A DNA stretch of 32,385 nt, taken from positions 1 to 32,385 of the forward strand of contig CAJOIH010000027.1 of assembly GCA_905234455.1 (NCBI GenBank), in the 5' to 3' direction. This document shows positions 15,202-25,561 of the stretch, piece by piece. A model generated the notes under the pieces. It searched no databases. It was not told the DNA's origin and worked only from the letters and a program-made list of their open reading frames with translations. The stretch's first letter is position 1. The number at the start of each line of letters is the position of its first letter. Source of the stretch: an uncultured Bacteroidales bacterium. Its GTDB lineage: Bacteria > Bacteroidota > Bacteroidia > Bacteroidales > F082. The position numbers were made by a program, and so were the translations under genes.

Positions 15202-15695
15202 AAAGAGCATCCTTATTAATACTATCCCTCTGCCTGTTTTTCGCGTCGTGCGAGAAGGAGGCGCAGGAGGAGTGGGGTCGGTTTTACGGATTCACCCAGG
15301 CCGATGTCGTGGGGCATTACGAGGCCAATCCCGACCAAAGTTTATATGAAGCGTTGCCGACCGAGGGGGCAGTGGTTTACAACAATGCCACCATCGACAT
15401 CACGGCGGTGGGGTCGACTTCCCTTTCGGCGAGGATTGTCATTCCCGGGCAGCTCAACAAGGTATTTGTGGGGCCCATTGACATGTCGGACGAGAACCGG
15501 TCGGACATTGCTTTGGTCAACGCCATCAATGCCTATAACAAGGAAGACTTTTTGGTGACGGTTTACAAGAACGACGAGGGCCGTGTAAGGTTTCACGGGA
15601 GGGTGAAGAAGTATTATTACAAGATGGATTCATCGACCCACCAGTTGGTTTTAGACCGAAGTGAGAATTGGGGTTTCGATGTCATCAAGGAATAA
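15198..15695 (+). CDS. small secreted lipoprotein coupled to the aminopeptidase
   Basis: The 165-residue product starts with a lipoprotein signal peptide (MKRASLLILSLCLFFASCEK; lipidated Cys at residue 19). The rest is a mixed beta-rich domain with no motif I recognise (GRFYGFTQADVVGHYEANPDQ near the mature N-terminus). The ATG overlaps the aminopeptidase stop by 4 nt, so the two are translationally coupled, suggesting a role in assembly or function of that secreted peptidase. A strong terminator follows immediately. Confidence 0.72.
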   Translation: MKRASLLILSLCLFFASCEKEAQEEWGRFYGFTQADVVGHYEANPDQSLYEALPTEGAVVYNNATIDITAVGSTSLSARIVIPGQLNKVFVGPIDMSDENRSDIALVNAINAYNKEDFLVTVYKNDEGRVRFHGRVKKYYYKMDSSTHQLVLDRSENWGFDVIKE

Positions 15696-15700
15696 AAAAA

Positions 15701-15727
15701 ATGCCGCTCGGTGAGCGGCATTTTTTA
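15701..15727. terminator. bidirectional intrinsic terminator
   Basis: ATGCCGCTC and GAGCGGCAT (15701-15721) form a perfect 9-bp stem with a GGT loop. An A-tract lies before and a T-tract after, so it can end transcription of the lipoprotein gene (plus) and of mmdB (minus). Confidence 0.9.
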
Positions 15728-15742
15728 TTCGCTTTGTGACGA

Positions 15743-17407
15743 TTACATCATCAGGAACGACATCATCACACCAGCTGCGACGGCGGAGCCGATGACACCC
15801 GATACGTTGGGGGCCATGGCGTGCATGAGCAGGTGGTTGGAGGGGTCGTATTTCTGACCTTCGACTTCGACCACGCGGGCGCTATCGGGCACGGCGGAGA
15901 CGCCGGCGGCGCCAATCATCGGGTTGATCTTCTCCTTGAGGAAGAGGTTCATGAACTTGGCGCCCAGGAGGCCGCCGGCGGTAGCGACGGCAAACGAGCA
16001 GGCACCCAGCACGAAGATCTTGATGGAGCTGGAGGTGAGGAACACCGAGGCCTGGGTGGAGGCACCCACGGTGAGGCCCAGGATGATGGTCACGATGTCG
16101 ATGAGCGGGTTGGCTGCGGTGTTTTGCAGACGTTTCACCACGCCCGACTCCTTGATGATATTACCGAAGAACAGCATGCCCAGCAGCGGCAGGGCCGTGG
16201 GGCTGATGAAGGTGGTGAGGATGAGGCCCACGATGGGGAACATGATCTTTTCGGTCTTGTTGACCATGCGGGGGGCTTTCATCTTGATGAGGCGTTCTTT
16301 CTTGTTGGTCATCAGGCGGATGATGGGCGGTTGGATCACGGGCACCAGGGCCATGTAGGAGTAGGCTGCGATGGCGATGGGGCCGATGAGGTTACGTGTG
16401 CCGTTGGCGCCGTTGGCCAGACGTGAGGACAGGAAGATGGCGGTAGGGCCGTCGGCGCCGCCGATGATGCCGATGGCGCCTGCCTCACGCAGGTTGAAGC
16501 CCAGGTAGAGGGCGCCGATGAAGGTGATGAACACGCCGAGCTGGGCGGCGGCTCCGAGGACCATCAGCTTGGGGTTGGCGATGAGCGACGAGAAGTCGGT
16601 CATGGCGCCGATGCCCAGAAAGATCAGCGGGGGATAGATACCTTTGTTGACGCCGAAATAGAGGTAGTTGAGCACACTACCTTGCTGGTAGAGACCGGTT
16701 TGCAGGTTGAGTTCGCCTGATTCGAACACTTGGTTCATGAACATCTTGACTTCCTCGATGTTGGCGGCGGCGATGCCGAAGTCGGCCATATTCATCTTGT
16801 CGACGACCTTGATGGCTTCGCTGAGGACCATGTTCTTGTCGGAGGCGCCGTCGAACACGGCGGTGAGCAAGGCTTTGGCGGTATTCATGTCGAAGCTGAA
16901 GGCGCCCGAGTCGATGGCCGATTGCGCATAGGCGATGGCATCGGTGAGGTTGACGCCATACCCTTGGAAGAAGGGGATGTTGCCGCAGATGATACCTGTG
17001 CCGATGGGGATGAGGAGCATGGGTTCGAACTCGAACTTGACGGCGAGGAAGATGAACAGGATGCCCACGAGGATCATGATGATGTTGCCCAGTTTGCAGT
17101 TGCGGAAGCCGGTGAGGATCCAGAACTTGCGCAGGCCGTCTTTCAGCTGGGCTTTGGTGGACAGGTCGTCTTCGGTGGCGTTGACTACTGCAGACTCGGT
17201 TTGAGTCGCGTTGTCGGCCACTGCTGCGAGTTGGGCGTTGCTTTCGTCGACGCTCATCTCGCTGACCGCGTCGGTTTGTTCCGTAAGGTCGCTGATCCTG
17301 GTGGCGAACATCGGGTTGTTGACGACGGCGGTGTTCAGCAGGAAGAGGACGACGAGGGAAGCCAGGATGACGAACGGTCTTCTATAGATGCTTTTCTTAC
17401 CCAACAT
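15743..17407 (-). CDS. mmdB: Na+-pumping methylmalonyl-CoA/oxaloacetate decarboxylase beta subunit
   Basis: The beta subunit is the membrane carboxybiotin decarboxylase that couples CO2 release to sodium export. The core is clear: GIYPPLIFLGIGAMTDFSSLIANPK, then IGIIGGADGPTAIFLSSRL with the sodium/proton Asp at 319, and late VSAVPDSARVVEVEGQKYDPSNHLLMHAMAPNVSGVIGSAVAAGVM. Family members are usually about 375-435 residues; this one is 554. The excess is an extra N-terminal membrane segment plus a ~65-residue polar region (residues ~30-95), and an insert of about 65-75 residues (~165-240) before GSVLNYLYFGV. Gene order mmdA-D-C-B is that of known methylmalonyl-CoA decarboxylase operons, and mce is upstream, so methylmalonyl-CoA is the likelier substrate. 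Confidence 0.88.
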   Translation of the reverse strand: MLGKKSIYRRPFVILASLVVLFLLNTAVVNNPMFATRISDLTEQTDAVSEMSVDESNAQLAAVADNATQTESAVVNATEDDLSTKAQLKDGLRKFWILTGFRNCKLGNIIMILVGILFIFLAVKFEFEPMLLIPIGTGIICGNIPFFQGYGVNLTDAIAYAQSAIDSGAFSFDMNTAKALLTAVFDGASDKNMVLSEAIKVVDKMNMADFGIAAANIEEVKMFMNQVFESGELNLQTGLYQQGSVLNYLYFGVNKGIYPPLIFLGIGAMTDFSSLIANPKLMVLGAAAQLGVFITFIGALYLGFNLREAGAIGIIGGADGPTAIFLSSRLANGANGTRNLIGPIAIAAYSYMALVPVIQPPIIRLMTNKKERLIKMKAPRMVNKTEKIMFPIVGLILTTFISPTALPLLGMLFFGNIIKESGVVKRLQNTAANPLIDIVTIILGLTVGASTQASVFLTSSSIKIFVLGACSFAVATAGGLLGAKFMNLFLKEKINPMIGAAGVSAVPDSARVVEVEGQKYDPSNHLLMHAMAPNVSGVIGSAVAAGVMMSFLMM

Positions 17408-17411
17408 AACC

Positions 17412-17837
17412 TTATCCGATTACGATTAATACATCACCTTGGAGCACGTTGTCGCCTTGGCGGCAGTTGATGGCGGTAATGGTGGCCAGCAGGTTGTTTT
17501 CCATCTTCATGGCTTCGTACATGAGCAGTTTGTCGCCTTTCTTGACGGTGTCGCCCTGTTTGACGAAGATCTGCATGATGGTACCCGGCAGCGGGGCGGC
17601 CATTTTATAGCCGGCGCCACCTGTAGCGGCGGGTTTGGGGGCAGCGTTTTGGGTGGGGGCGCTGGCGGCGGGTTTGGCGGCAGGACGGGCGACGGGAGCG
17701 ACCACAGGAGCGGCCTGTTCTTCCATTTCCACTTTGTATTCGGTGCCGTTCACATTGACGGTGGCGATATTGCCTTCAATGTTTTGAACTTCCACTTCGT
17801 ATGGTTTACCACTAATGGTGAATTTGAATGTTTTCAT
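17412..17837 (-). CDS. mmdC: biotin carboxyl carrier subunit of the decarboxylase
   Basis: The 141-residue product has a short N-terminal region, a flexible Ala/Pro linker (residues ~42-72) and a C-terminal biotinyl domain. Lys111 in EAMKMEN is the biotinylation site; PLPGTIMQIFVKQGDTVKKGD precedes it as in other carriers. It ferries the carboxyl group from the MmdA carboxyltransferase to the membrane MmdB. It sits 12 bp after mmdD and 4 bp before mmdB. Confidence 0.92.
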   Translation of the reverse strand: MKTFKFTISGKPYEVEVQNIEGNIATVNVNGTEYKVEMEEQAAPVVAPVARPAAKPAASAPTQNAAPKPAATGGAGYKMAAPLPGTIMQIFVKQGDTVKKGDKLLMYEAMKMENNLLATITAINCRQGDNVLQGDVLIVIG

Positions 17838-17849
17838 AGTTGTTTAAGA

Positions 17850-18221
17850 TTAACGTTTCCAGTGTCTAACTCCGTAATTTTTGTCGTTCCAGGAGGTCTG
17901 GTGACGCTCGATGGTGATGACGTTGCTTTCCTCGTCGTGGAGGTTGGTGGAGAGGTAGAGGGCCATGCCGATGGCGGTGAGGACCTCGGGGGCGATTTCA
18001 CCGTTGGCGGCTTTCACCATGGGCTTTTCGATCGGTTTTTCGATCGCCTTTGGATTCGCCTTACGTTCGTCCTTCTTCGTGAAGTAGGCGGCGACGCCGC
18101 GGAAGATGTAGGAGAGGATGAAGAGGGCGATGATGACGATGAGGAAGCCCGCGACGGTGACGATCCAGCCTTTGGTATAGACCCAGGGGTCGTGTCTCAA
18201 TAATACTGATAACAATTCCAT
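17850..18221 (-). CDS. mmdD: OadG/MmdD-type small membrane subunit
   Basis: The 123-residue protein has one membrane segment near residues 20-42 (WIVTVAGFLIVIIALFILSY), a Lys/Pro-rich linker and a C-terminal domain (EIAPEVLTAIGMALYLS ... ITIERHQTSWNDKNYGVRHWKR) resembling the ends of OadG proteins. This subunit holds the soluble carboxyltransferase to the membrane beta subunit. Position between mmdA and the biotin carrier fits the mmdA-D-C-B order; no separate epsilon subunit is present. Confidence 0.85.
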   Translation of the reverse strand: MELLSVLLRHDPWVYTKGWIVTVAGFLIVIIALFILSYIFRGVAAYFTKKDERKANPKAIEKPIEKPMVKAANGEIAPEVLTAIGMALYLSTNLHDEESNVITIERHQTSWNDKNYGVRHWKR

Positions 18222-18233
18222 GGCGCAGGTGTT

Positions 18234-19793
<1,560 letters not shown>

Positions 19794-19803
19794 GATATAT
19801 GAT

Positions 19804-20220
19804 TTATTTGTTTTTGTTTTCGCAGAGTTCGGTGAGCACGCCGAAGGTGGATTTGGGGTGGAGGAAGGCGATGCTGAGGCCTTCGGCGCCGCCGCGCGGG
19901 GCTTGGTCGATGAGGCGGATGCCGGCTTCTTTGGCTTCGGCGAGTTGGTCTTCGATGCCTTCGACGGCGAAGGCGATGTGGTGCATGCCACCCTTGCCGT
20001 TGTTCTTCTCGATGAAGGCGGCGATGGTGCTTTCGGGGCTGGTGGGCTCGAGCAGTTCGATCTTGGTCTGGCCGCAGCGGAGGAAGGCGGTTCTCACCTT
20101 TTGGTCGGCGACTTCTTCGATGGCGTAGCACTTGGTGCCCAGGAGCTTTTCAAAAAAGGGAATGGACTCGTCGAGGCTGGTGACGGCTATTCCGATGTGT
20201 TCGATGTGGGTAGGATTCAT
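19804..20220 (-). CDS. mce: methylmalonyl-CoA epimerase
   Basis: The 138-residue VOC-fold protein interconverts (R)- and (S)-methylmalonyl-CoA, linking the B12-dependent mutase to the decarboxylase. Likely metal ligands are His8 (HIGIAV), the HH pair at 80-81 ([11 protein letters not shown]) and Glu131 (GVLTEL); KIELLEP at 53-59 is the usual central strand. The gene heads the operon with mmdA, and its promoter matches the Bacteroidota consensus. The mutase is not in this window. Confidence 0.93.
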   Translation of the reverse strand: MNPTHIEHIGIAVTSLDESIPFFEKLLGTKCYAIEEVADQKVRTAFLRCGQTKIELLEPTSPESTIAAFIEKNNGKGGMHHIAFAVEGIEDQLAEAKEAGIRLIDQAPRGGAEGLSIAFLHPKSTFGVLTELCENKNK

Positions 20221-20271
20221 GATTTATTCGAATAAATTAATAATAAAAAATACGCGTATTGAAAATCGGTG

Positions 20272-20302
20272 CAAAATTACGACATTTTTTCGAGGTTTCC
20301 AA
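20272..20302 (-). promoter_or_regulatory. promoter of the mce-mmd operon
   Basis: On the minus strand TTG (20300-20302), a 20-bp spacer and TAATTTTG (20272-20279) match the consensus. The leader is about 45 nt and AT-rich. The -33 element lies just downstream of the gatD terminator. Confidence 0.6.
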
Positions 20303-20306
20303 TAAA

Positions 20307-20341
20307 AAAATGGAGGCGGGAACCGATTCCGCCTCCATTTT
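20307..20341 (-). terminator. intrinsic terminator after gatD
   Basis: A 13-bp stem (20307-20319 with 20329-20341; GGAGGCGG/CCGCCTCC core) and a 9-nt loop are followed on the minus strand by a T-rich tract. It ends the gatE-to-gatD transcript and insulates the mce promoter. Confidence 0.85.
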
Positions 20342-20360
20342 ATAAATTACTGGTTTTAAA

Positions 20361-21749
20361 TTACTTATGCACCTTGCGGATGAATTCTTCCACTTCGGGG
20401 ACGCCGCCTTGGTAGACGAGGTAGCCGTTGTAGGGTTCGCGCGGGGTGATCTCGCTGTTGATGGGGGTGAGCATGATTTTCTTGACTTCTTCCCTATCGT
20501 GTGTTTGGCCGAGAGCCCAGCCCAGTTTGATATAGGCGGTTTCGGCGAGCATGTTGCCGGCGGGGATGATGCCGCGGTCCATGAGGTCGCGGCCGGTGTC
20601 GTAGACGAACATATGGGCGTAGCCCCAGATGGTTTGGACGCACATATACTGGTGCACGCCCTTGTCGGTGGCGCGTTGGATGGCGTCGAACATGCCGCGG
20701 TTGACGTGGCCGAGGCCGGTGCCGTCCCAGATGATGCCTTGGTAGCCGTTGTCGACGAGGGCGTCGAGCACGTCGGGTTTCATGCCGGGGTAGTAGTAGA
20801 GGATGGCCACTCTATCGTCGAAGGTGGGGACGATTTTGACGTTGCGGTCGTTGCGGCGGTGGTTGTATTCGTCCTTGATGGGCACGACGCCGCGTTTGCG
20901 GTCGACGGTGGCCACGGGGGTGTCGCCGATGGTGCGGAAGGTGGAGCGGTAGCTGGAGTGCATCTTACGCACGCGGGTGCCGCGGTGCAGGAAGCCGTAC
21001 TCGTCGGAGGTGGGGCCGAACATGCAGACCATCACTTCGGCCACGTCGCCGTGACCGGCGGCGGTCATGGCATGCATGAGGTTGAGGGCCGCGTCGGACG
21101 AGGGGCGGTCGGAGGAGCGTTGTGAGCCGACCAGCACGATGGGCACGGGCAGGTTCTGGCACATGAAGGTGAGTGCGGCGGCGGTATGGGCGAGGGTATC
21201 GGTGCCGTGGCCGATGACGATGCCGTCAATGCCGTTTTGGATCTCTTCGCCGATCTTCTTGGCCAGGGCGATATACTCTTTGGGCGACATGTTCTCGGAG
21301 AACACGGCGAACACTTTTTCGGTGTCGAGGTTGCAGATGTCGGCCAGTTCGGGCACGGCGCCATAGAGCTCACCTGGTGAGAAGGCGGGGATGACGGCGC
21401 CGGTGCGGTAGTCGAGGCGTGAGGCGATGGTGCCGCCGGTGCCGAGGAGTTTCACATGGGGAAGGCCTTCGGTGTAAGGGAATTCCTTCTCGGGGATGTG
21501 GTAGTTGGCTTTTTTGTAGTCGGTTTCGACCATGCCGGTGATGGTGCTGATGTCGACGCCGATGTTGTAGCCCGTGTTGACCTTCATGACGATATGCTGG
21601 TCGTCCTGGAAGGCAGCGCGGGGAAGGATGGTGCCTTTGAAGAGGCCGCCGGTGGTTTGGCATTCGGCCTGGCTCCACACGCGGCAGTTATATTTCTTGA
21701 GTACCTCGAGTGAGGCGCCCCAGTATCCTTGGAAAAAATCTTCAGCCAT
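20361..21749 (-). CDS. gatD: Glu-tRNA(Gln) amidotransferase subunit D (archaeal-type)
   Basis: GatD is the asparaginase-like subunit that frees ammonia from Gln/Asn for GatE. The 462-residue protein has the GatD-specific N-terminal domain (residues 1-95) before the asparaginase core (KLLGTGGTIASRLDY). The catalytic residues fit GatD: Thr107 (GGTIAS), Thr183-Asp184 (HGTDTLAHTA) and Lys262 (RVRKMHSSYRS); GSQRSSDRPSSDAALNL is typical of GatD. A plain type I asparaginase (~330 residues) lacks the N-terminal domain. The partner gatE lies upstream on the same strand but two unrelated genes intervene. A strong terminator follows. Confidence 0.88.
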   Translation of the reverse strand: MAEDFFQGYWGASLEVLKKYNCRVWSQAECQTTGGLFKGTILPRAAFQDDQHIVMKVNTGYNIGVDISTITGMVETDYKKANYHIPEKEFPYTEGLPHVKLLGTGGTIASRLDYRTGAVIPAFSPGELYGAVPELADICNLDTEKVFAVFSENMSPKEYIALAKKIGEEIQNGIDGIVIGHGTDTLAHTAAALTFMCQNLPVPIVLVGSQRSSDRPSSDAALNLMHAMTAAGHGDVAEVMVCMFGPTSDEYGFLHRGTRVRKMHSSYRSTFRTIGDTPVATVDRKRGVVPIKDEYNHRRNDRNVKIVPTFDDRVAILYYYPGMKPDVLDALVDNGYQGIIWDGTGLGHVNRGMFDAIQRATDKGVHQYMCVQTIWGYAHMFVYDTGRDLMDRGIIPAGNMLAETAYIKLGWALGQTHDREEVKKIMLTPINSEITPREPYNGYLVYQGGVPEVEEFIRKVHK

Positions 21750-21784
21750 AATTCTATTTTTTTAATGATTAATAAATTATCTAA

Positions 21785-24700
21785 CTAATGTACTATTATC
21801 AATTTTCCTTCTATGACATCATTCCCACTCCGAACTTTATAACTATAAACTCCTTGTTGAATATTTTCAAACATTATAATCTTGCTTCCTTTTTCACCTT
21901 CCAACATAACATTCATCACTTCCACGCCCAAGATGTTAAAGATGCTCAACGAGGCCGATGCAGATTCCTTAGATAAAACATAATCTATTCTAACCCACGA
22001 TGAAGAAGGGTTGGGGGTCAAATTAACCGTAAAGCCAGAAACTTCTTGATTAGCTTGATTAGCCGTTTCATTAACACTTTTACATCCAGCAGGAAGCACA
22101 GGGCAAGAATTGGTCATGCTCAATCCATCGGAAACATGTTCAATAATAGCAATGGCCAACGATTTTGAGAAGCCCACCCCTGTTTCTGCAAGAGTTCTAA
22201 GCATGGCTTTTTCATTTTCATACAATTGTTCCGTAGTTCGATGTGTGTCATATAGGTCTCGGAAAAGACCTAGGATCATCATAAAACCCGAGTGGTCTTC
22301 AAGTTCTCTGCCTTCCAGTTCATATAGGTCTGGCAACTTCTCGGCAACCGAGAAAGCGTTGCTAAAATCACCTTCTTGAACAAAAGAAGCAACGACAGTG
22401 CGGTCAGCGGTAATGTCACCCATGTTGCCCAACCATGTGCGAAGCTCTTCTGTATTGGAAATGGTATCAATAAGATTACTGCGCACAATGTCGCCTGCAG
22501 CAAGGTAGCGGTCATGCCAATTGTTTGCTGAATTGAACAATTCCTCCAACAAGGCTTTTTCATTCTGCGACTTAGATACCGCACCATAATGTGTTCGGCA
22601 TTTGTTCTCAATATTGACAGAAGTGCGGTTTACCCCGTACAATAACACATTGGAGGGAGTTTGGTCCGGATTGCCGGAATAGTAATAATAGTTAATAGGA
22701 AAACTACCGTCGTTGAAAAAATGATATGTGCTACCATCGAAAGTGTTTCCTGCAGGTAACGAAGAGGATCTTTGATCGGGATAGATGCCTCCAACGCCGC
22801 CATCCTTTAACACGCAAAAATCAATAGAATTATTATCGTTCTGATTGCAACTATAGGTAAGACCAACAGTGATAGAGCCACCCACACCCGTTCCATTCAT
22901 GCCCTTAGCAAGATTTCCACAATCCATGCCTTCTATATAATTATGATAGATATCATTACCTCCAGTAGAGTTAAACACGCCGATGCCATAATTTTCACTT
23001 CCTTCGTCGTTAGACGTAAATGTATTTTCTTCTATACAAAACCCGGTCACTCCGTCAACATAAACTCCAAAAGAACAATCGGCATTCTTTCCTACCACAA
23101 AATGATTATTAAGGATAGTCGCATAGCCAGTGTTGCGAGCAAAAATGCCCCGATTGTTGTTCGTGAATAAGGCATTCTTAACACCGAATGTTCTAACCGA
23201 CATGCCATCGTTGACAGAACGCACTCCTTCATAAAACCCGGAAAAACTGGACCGAATCATATACTCATCTGGACAAACATCGAAATTAAAATGATTATCT
23301 GAATCACAGTAATCCTCGACGACAAAACTTGCATCATATGCGTTAATACCACAACTTGATGAAGAGACTCCAAGTGCGTCTTCGCTAACAGAAAAAACAC
23401 ATCCCTGAAAAGAGATTCCTTTAACATGATCAAGTTCCACATGCTCGCAAAAAGTCTTTACTCCAGAATAGTTCTCATCAATAACAAAAGAGGTATTGAC
23501 AAAACCGCTTCTATAGTTAGACTCCGTGTCCGTGTATGGATTATAATTAACATAACTCGGTATATGAACCGATTTTGCGTTGTTGATAAACATTGCATTA
23601 TCGGCATACACCACACCACCTGTTGTACCAGAAACACCTGGATGATGTAGTTCTATTGCGCAAACAGCATTTTCAATAATAGCTCCATGTTTCAATTCCA
23701 ATTGCCCTTGACCGCACACTCCGTTTATTATGAATTGGTGTGTATTGCTGTCGCCCCACACCTCAATACCCGGCCACATTCCCTCACAAGGACTTGTCAA
23801 CAATCCTCCATCAACAATAAGCTTTGCTCCAGGTTGAATGATTATCTTACTTTCATGACCTAAACGGATAGTTGAGGTTATTGTCAGAACTGAACCTGAG
23901 GAAACAACTATATTATGATAAATGTATTTATCAGTATTCCAAGTCACTACACCATTTATTCTAATAGTTGTTGTATCAACCGGCGGATCACAAAAGGAAA
24001 TGCAAGCATAATCAGCGCCATAAGGTCCCAGAAGAGGATCTGAATCATCACAATCCGGCTCGTCAGGACAGTTGCGACAAGTTGCCGGCTTGGGCCCTAT
24101 TCCCCAATTGTAGTAGCCGTCTCCGTCAATATCTTCACAAACGATATCGCTGTCATCATAGATTTGACTTTCTGGAGTAACAAGTTTGTAAAGACCATAC
24201 AAATCATTCAATTGTGGGAGAAAATAGGCGCAACCCTTATGGCCCCAACCAACACCTTTACTATTCTTAAACAGCCAACATGTTTGTCCTATTCTATGGT
24301 CGTTTGGTTGGATTATTTCATAATTATTAAATCCCTGATTATAAAATAGTGTATCCCCAACCTTCAATGTTTTAAAACCAACAATAGGCATATAATGCCA
24401 TAGACTTTCTATTCCACCACAGATTGGACCATTTACAATTACTGCTTTTTTTATGCTGTCAACAACATTTGGTACTGTGCTATAATTATTGAAGGATATC
24501 GTTTCTGATGGATTATCACAGAAAGAACAAGGAACTGTTTGAAAATCTCCATTCTGGTACGGAAAACACGTCTCTAAAACTACACCTTGATTAACAAGAA
24601 ATGATAAAGAATAAGTTATTTGGCCTCCTAAACAATTACCTTGATTATGTCCATTACACGAAGCAACATGCTGTTCTGACAAATCATAATTGATACGCTG

Positions 24701-25561
24701 GTTGAAATATAGATTGACTGATGATTCAGCCACGCTTACAGGGCAGAAAACCCAACAATGATTACATTGTTGGGTTTTAGCTGTGGTCAACCAGTTTTGT
24801 CCATGCCTGTTCCTCCAATCAAAATCATCAATATAATTCGACGTGTAAGTCGTCCGGTTTTGAACTGAGTCTGTGAGAACCTCAAAAACACCTCCTTTAT
24901 AGTATTCTAACCCTTGCAGATTGGGTATCTCATTCGCTGTATTTTTCGGCAGCATGTCCTTGCGTTGATCATAAAATAATTCTGATATAGAAGTGGGGCC
25001 TGCAATCCAAAGAAAATCTTCTTCTTTTATCCGTTGGTTTAATGAAGAAAGAAAAACCGAATCCTGTACTCTTTTCAATTGTCTTTTTTCTTTTTCGAAT
25101 CGGTCTTTATCCAATACATATGGAGTGTTGTAATAAGACACCCCACTGAAATAGCATTCACCATTATGGATTTCAACTCTTACAATGACTTTCGATAGGT
25201 TGTAAAGCATACTCGATTCATATGCATAATCTTCGATGTGATATAAGGTGTCAAGACTATTTAATGGATAATAGGCTTCATAAACCAAATAATCCTGATT
25301 ATGTTCTAAATCGCTCAATAGAATCCTGATATACCCTTCGTAACTATAAAGTTTTATATCAGCTGTTACTGAAAGACCAGAAACGGGACCATCTGTGATT
25401 GAACAGACCAATCCTGAGGAATAAAAAGAACTATCTATTCCCATCTCTATGATTCCTAATTTTGGATCAAATTGGTTTATCGAAAAGAGATTACATTGGC
25501 CATAATTGAATTTGGAAATGAACCATACCACGACCAGTAAGATAATTCTTATAGTTTTCAT
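21785..25561 (-). CDS. T9SS-secreted papain-like (C1) peptidase with beta-helix region
   Basis: The 1258-residue product has a signal peptide (MKTIRIILLVVVWFISKFNYG), a C1A peptidase domain (~248-460), a Cys/Asp-rich MopE-like metal-binding segment (~475-525; DIDGDGYYNW ... CDDSDP), a long right-handed beta-helix-like region (~535-950) and a type A sorting domain (LTPNPSSSWVRIDY ... VRSGNDVIEGKLIIVH). The peptidase triad is visible: Cys269 (QQCNHCWVF), His389 (HYMPIVGF) and Asn433 (FKNSKGVGWG). It is probably a surface-bound thiol peptidase. The DNA is clearly more AT-rich than its neighbours, and it splits gatE from gatD. Its ATG overlaps the stop of the upstream gene (ATGA), so the two are coupled. 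The substrate is unknown. Confidence 0.82.
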   Translation of the reverse strand: MKTIRIILLVVVWFISKFNYGQCNLFSINQFDPKLGIIEMGIDSSFYSSGLVCSITDGPVSGLSVTADIKLYSYEGYIRILLSDLEHNQDYLVYEAYYPLNSLDTLYHIEDYAYESSMLYNLSKVIVRVEIHNGECYFSGVSYYNTPYVLDKDRFEKEKRQLKRVQDSVFLSSLNQRIKEEDFLWIAGPTSISELFYDQRKDMLPKNTANEIPNLQGLEYYKGGVFEVLTDSVQNRTTYTSNYIDDFDWRNRHGQNWLTTAKTQQCNHCWVFCPVSVAESSVNLYFNQRINYDLSEQHVASCNGHNQGNCLGGQITYSLSFLVNQGVVLETCFPYQNGDFQTVPCSFCDNPSETISFNNYSTVPNVVDSIKKAVIVNGPICGGIESLWHYMPIVGFKTLKVGDTLFYNQGFNNYEIIQPNDHRIGQTCWLFKNSKGVGWGHKGCAYFLPQLNDLYGLYKLVTPESQIYDDSDIVCEDIDGDGYYNWGIGPKPATCRNCPDEPDCDDSDPLLGPYGADYACISFCDPPVDTTTIRINGVVTWNTDKYIYHNIVVSSGSVLTITSTIRLGHESKIIIQPGAKLIVDGGLLTSPCEGMWPGIEVWGDSNTHQFIINGVCGQGQLELKHGAIIENAVCAIELHHPGVSGTTGGVVYADNAMFINNAKSVHIPSYVNYNPYTDTESNYRSGFVNTSFVIDENYSGVKTFCEHVELDHVKGISFQGCVFSVSEDALGVSSSSCGINAYDASFVVEDYCDSDNHFNFDVCPDEYMIRSSFSGFYEGVRSVNDGMSVRTFGVKNALFTNNNRGIFARNTGYATILNNHFVVGKNADCSFGVYVDGVTGFCIEENTFTSNDEGSENYGIGVFNSTGGNDIYHNYIEGMDCGNLAKGMNGTGVGGSITVGLTYSCNQNDNNSIDFCVLKDGGVGGIYPDQRSSSLPAGNTFDGSTYHFFNDGSFPINYYYYSGNPDQTPSNVLLYGVNRTSVNIENKCRTHYGAVSKSQNEKALLEELFNSANNWHDRYLAAGDIVRSNLIDTISNTEELRTWLGNMGDITADRTVVASFVQEGDFSNAFSVAEKLPDLYELEGRELEDHSGFMMILGLFRDLYDTHRTTEQLYENEKAMLRTLAETGVGFSKSLAIAIIEHVSDGLSMTNSCPVLPAGCKSVNETANQANQEVSGFTVNLTPNPSSSWVRIDYVLSKESASASLSIFNILGVEVMNVMLEGEKGSKIIMFENIQQGVYSYKVRSGNDVIEGKLIIVH

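Noticed and set aside
19794-19991. Upstream extension of mmdA through mce
   Set aside because: It overlaps mce in another frame and is Ser/Pro-rich shadow sequence; the conserved protein begins at the ATG at 19793.
20361-21749. Plain type I L-asparaginase
   Set aside because: The ~95-residue N-terminal domain, 462-residue length and presence of gatE point to GatD.
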